Below the pieces are notes generated by a model. That model was not told where the DNA came from. It saw nothing but the letters and a program-made list of their open reading frames with translations, and did no database searches. From an uncultured Clostridia bacterium (GTDB taxonomy: Bacteria; Bacillota; Clostridia; Christensenellales; UBA1242), in contig CAMOEU010000039.1 in NCBI GenBank assembly GCA_946612575.1, positions 1 through 6,786 on the forward strand: a stretch of 6,786 bases of DNA. Reading direction: 5' to 3'. This document shows, in pieces, positions 5,941 through 6,786 of this stretch. Both the position numbers and the translations under genes were made by a program. How positions within the stretch are numbered: position 1 is the stretch's first letter; each line of letters starts with the position of its first letter.

Positions 5941-6540
5941 ATGGAAATCGATTTGGAAGAAAACAAACAAGAATTTTTGGATATATTTTATGACAATGTC
6001 GAAAGAGACGGTGCGGAAGAACTTTTAAACTATCTTGAAAAGACAGACTTTTTCACTGCACCAGCATCATCAAAATTTCATTCAAACTTTGAAGGCGGGC
6101 TTTGTCTGCATAGTGTGAATGTCTATAAAAGACTTTTGAAACTTGTTGAAGGGGAATTTGGTGAAAATTGGCAAAAGACAATTTCGCCAGAAAGTGTGGC
6201 AATTATTGCACTATTGCATGATATATGCAAGGTGAATTTTTACACAGTTGATTATCGCAATGTCAAGGTTGATGGGCAATGGGTGCAAAAACCATATTAC
6301 AAAGTGGATGACAGTTTGCCTTACGGTCACGGTGAGAAGTCTGTTTATATGATTTCTGGCTTTATGAAACTTACAAGAGAAGAAGCTATGGCAATAAATT
6401 GGCATATGGGAGCATTTGACGAAAGAGCAAAAAACAATCCAAACATCCTTAAAACTGTCTTCCAAAAATTTCCTATTGCATATCTTACACATATTGCAGA
6501 TTATATGGCAACTTATCTTGATGAAGAGACAGTTGAATAA
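5941..6540 (+). CDS. HD-domain phosphohydrolase
   Basis: A 199-residue single-domain HD-superfamily protein, a metal-dependent phosphohydrolase fold acting mostly on nucleotides or nucleic acids. The metal-binding residues are present in order: His57 in LCLHSVNVYKRL, His93-Asp94 in ALLHDICKV (90-98), and a distal Asp187 in THIADYMATYLDE (183-195). Extra histidines at His130 (YGHGEKS) and His155 (INWHMG) fall where five- or six-ligand HD proteins carry further metal or phosphate contacts, which would allow a two-metal site. There is no signal peptide or membrane helix. It has no YhaM-type OB domain and no RelA/SpoT or GGDEF partner, so the substrate cannot be named. The start ATG has a good site, AGGAGA (5930-5935), 5 bases upstream. 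It is the last gene of the comEC-holA unit and is followed by a terminator. Confidence 0.85.
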   Translation: MEIDLEENKQEFLDIFYDNVERDGAEELLNYLEKTDFFTAPASSKFHSNFEGGLCLHSVNVYKRLLKLVEGEFGENWQKTISPESVAIIALLHDICKVNFYTVDYRNVKVDGQWVQKPYYKVDDSLPYGHGEKSVYMISGFMKLTREEAMAINWHMGAFDERAKNNPNILKTVFQKFPIAYLTHIADYMATYLDEETVE

Positions 6541-6549
6541 AATTTGATC

Positions 6550-6576
6550 AAAAAGGGGTAAAAAGCCTCTTTTTTT
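6550..6576 (+). terminator. Terminator of the comEC-holA-HD unit
   Basis: AAAAAGGGG (6550-6558) pairs with CCTCTTTTT (6566-6574) in a 9-bp stem with one G-T wobble and a 7-base loop, running into T6570-6576. It lies 10 bases after the HD-gene stop. The A run on the left arm means it could also work weakly on the other strand. Confidence 0.85.
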
Positions 6577-6735
6577 ATGTCAAAATTTTCAAAAAACCGC
6601 CGTTTTTTAACATTTTTTAACAAAAAATCAAAAAAATTTTTAAAATTTTTGCACAAAAAAATTGAATACGGATGCAATTTTTTCGTTTTCGCACATATTA
6701 TAATAGGAAAAATGGAATTTTTTTCAAAAATGCTA
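6577..6735. other. A/T-tract-rich non-coding spacer
   Basis: No credible gene on either strand. It consists largely of short A or T runs, many centred about 9-12 bases apart (near 6594, 6605, 6615, 6625, 6634, 6643 and 6657), which predicts intrinsically bent DNA. It includes two small A/T-rich hairpins: AAAAAAC/GTTTTTT (6591-6608) and AAAAAATTG/CAATTTTTT (6656-6664 with 6675-6683, 10-base loop). There is also an isolated TATAAT (6699-6704) with no matching -35. Three further A/T runs (6708-6712, 6718-6724, 6726-6730) lie directly above the promoter at 6736, where UP elements occur. Confidence 0.6.
6603..6622 (+). repeat. Tandem repeat of TTTTTTAACA
   Basis: Two perfect adjacent copies of the 10-mer TTTTTTAACA (6603-6612 and 6613-6622). 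The unit length is close to one helical turn. It is part of a longer series of A/T tracts and is probably structural, not coding. Confidence 0.8.
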
Positions 6736-6764
6736 TTGACATAAATGGCAAATTGGGGTATAAT
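6736..6764 (+). promoter_or_regulatory. Full-consensus sigma-A promoter for a gene beyond the window
   Basis: TTGACA (6736-6741) and TATAAT (6759-6764) are both perfect, with the optimal 17-bp spacer. Transcription is expected near 6771, so the transcript runs off the right edge. Perfect boxes plus A/T tracts immediately upstream suggest a strongly expressed product, such as a stable RNA or an abundant protein, but the product is not visible. Confidence 0.85.
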
Positions 6765-6786
6765 TTGGGCAACAAAAACAAAAAAA

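Noticed and set aside
1..6786. Defence island, CRISPR array, toxin-antitoxin pair, insertion sequence or other new multi-gene system
   Set aside because: No spaced direct repeats, transposase motifs, terminal inverted repeats or toxin-antitoxin-like gene pair are seen. The genes belong to known families in ordinary operon arrangements, and the HD gene next to comEC-holA is not enough to propose a system.

Overview
The window is AT-rich and gene-dense. All six recognisable genes lie on the + strand. The standard bacterial code fits: TAA, TAG and TGA are all used as stops, and ATG, GTG and TTG all as starts. The gene set (UvrX-type polymerase with a YolD-like partner, a DUF2974 hydrolase, comEC-holA), the low GC and the strong GGAGG-type ribosome sites point to a low-GC Firmicute, probably an uncultured member of the Clostridia. 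The sequence does not allow a firmer assignment.

Layout. Positions 1-60 hold the intrinsic terminator of a gene lying to the left. A promoter at about 59-88 then drives a single gene (105-1229) for a DUF2974 alpha/beta-hydrolase-like protein; its terminator hairpin begins inside its own last codons. An extended -10 box follows at once and drives a two-gene unit: a UvrX/YqjW-type Y-family DNA polymerase (1262-2542) and an overlapping small YolD-like protein (about 2520-2849). A 45-bp gap with a candidate promoter leads to comEC (2895-4991), holA (4988-5920, overlapping by four bases) and an HD-domain phosphohydrolase (5941-6540). A terminator at 6550-6576 closes this unit. The last 210 bases are an A/T-tract-rich spacer ending in a full-consensus promoter (TTGACA, 17 bp, TATAAT) for a gene beyond the right edge.

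How the genes relate. The polymerase and YolD-like protein form a known DNA-damage-tolerance pair. ComEC would be the inner-membrane DNA-uptake channel and HolA the clamp-loader delta subunit; their adjacency is common in bacteria and does not by itself imply shared function. No CRISPR array, insertion sequence, tRNA or rRNA gene, or prophage was found.

The most interesting points are the following. (1) The C-terminal metallo-beta-lactamase-like domain of ComEC has lost its zinc-binding motif. (2) The three genes that open transcription units lack a Shine-Dalgarno site, and two of them look leaderless, while the three downstream genes have good sites. (3) The spacer at the right end carries roughly helically phased A/T tracts upstream of a consensus promoter. 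I see no convincing evidence for a wholly new multi-gene system.
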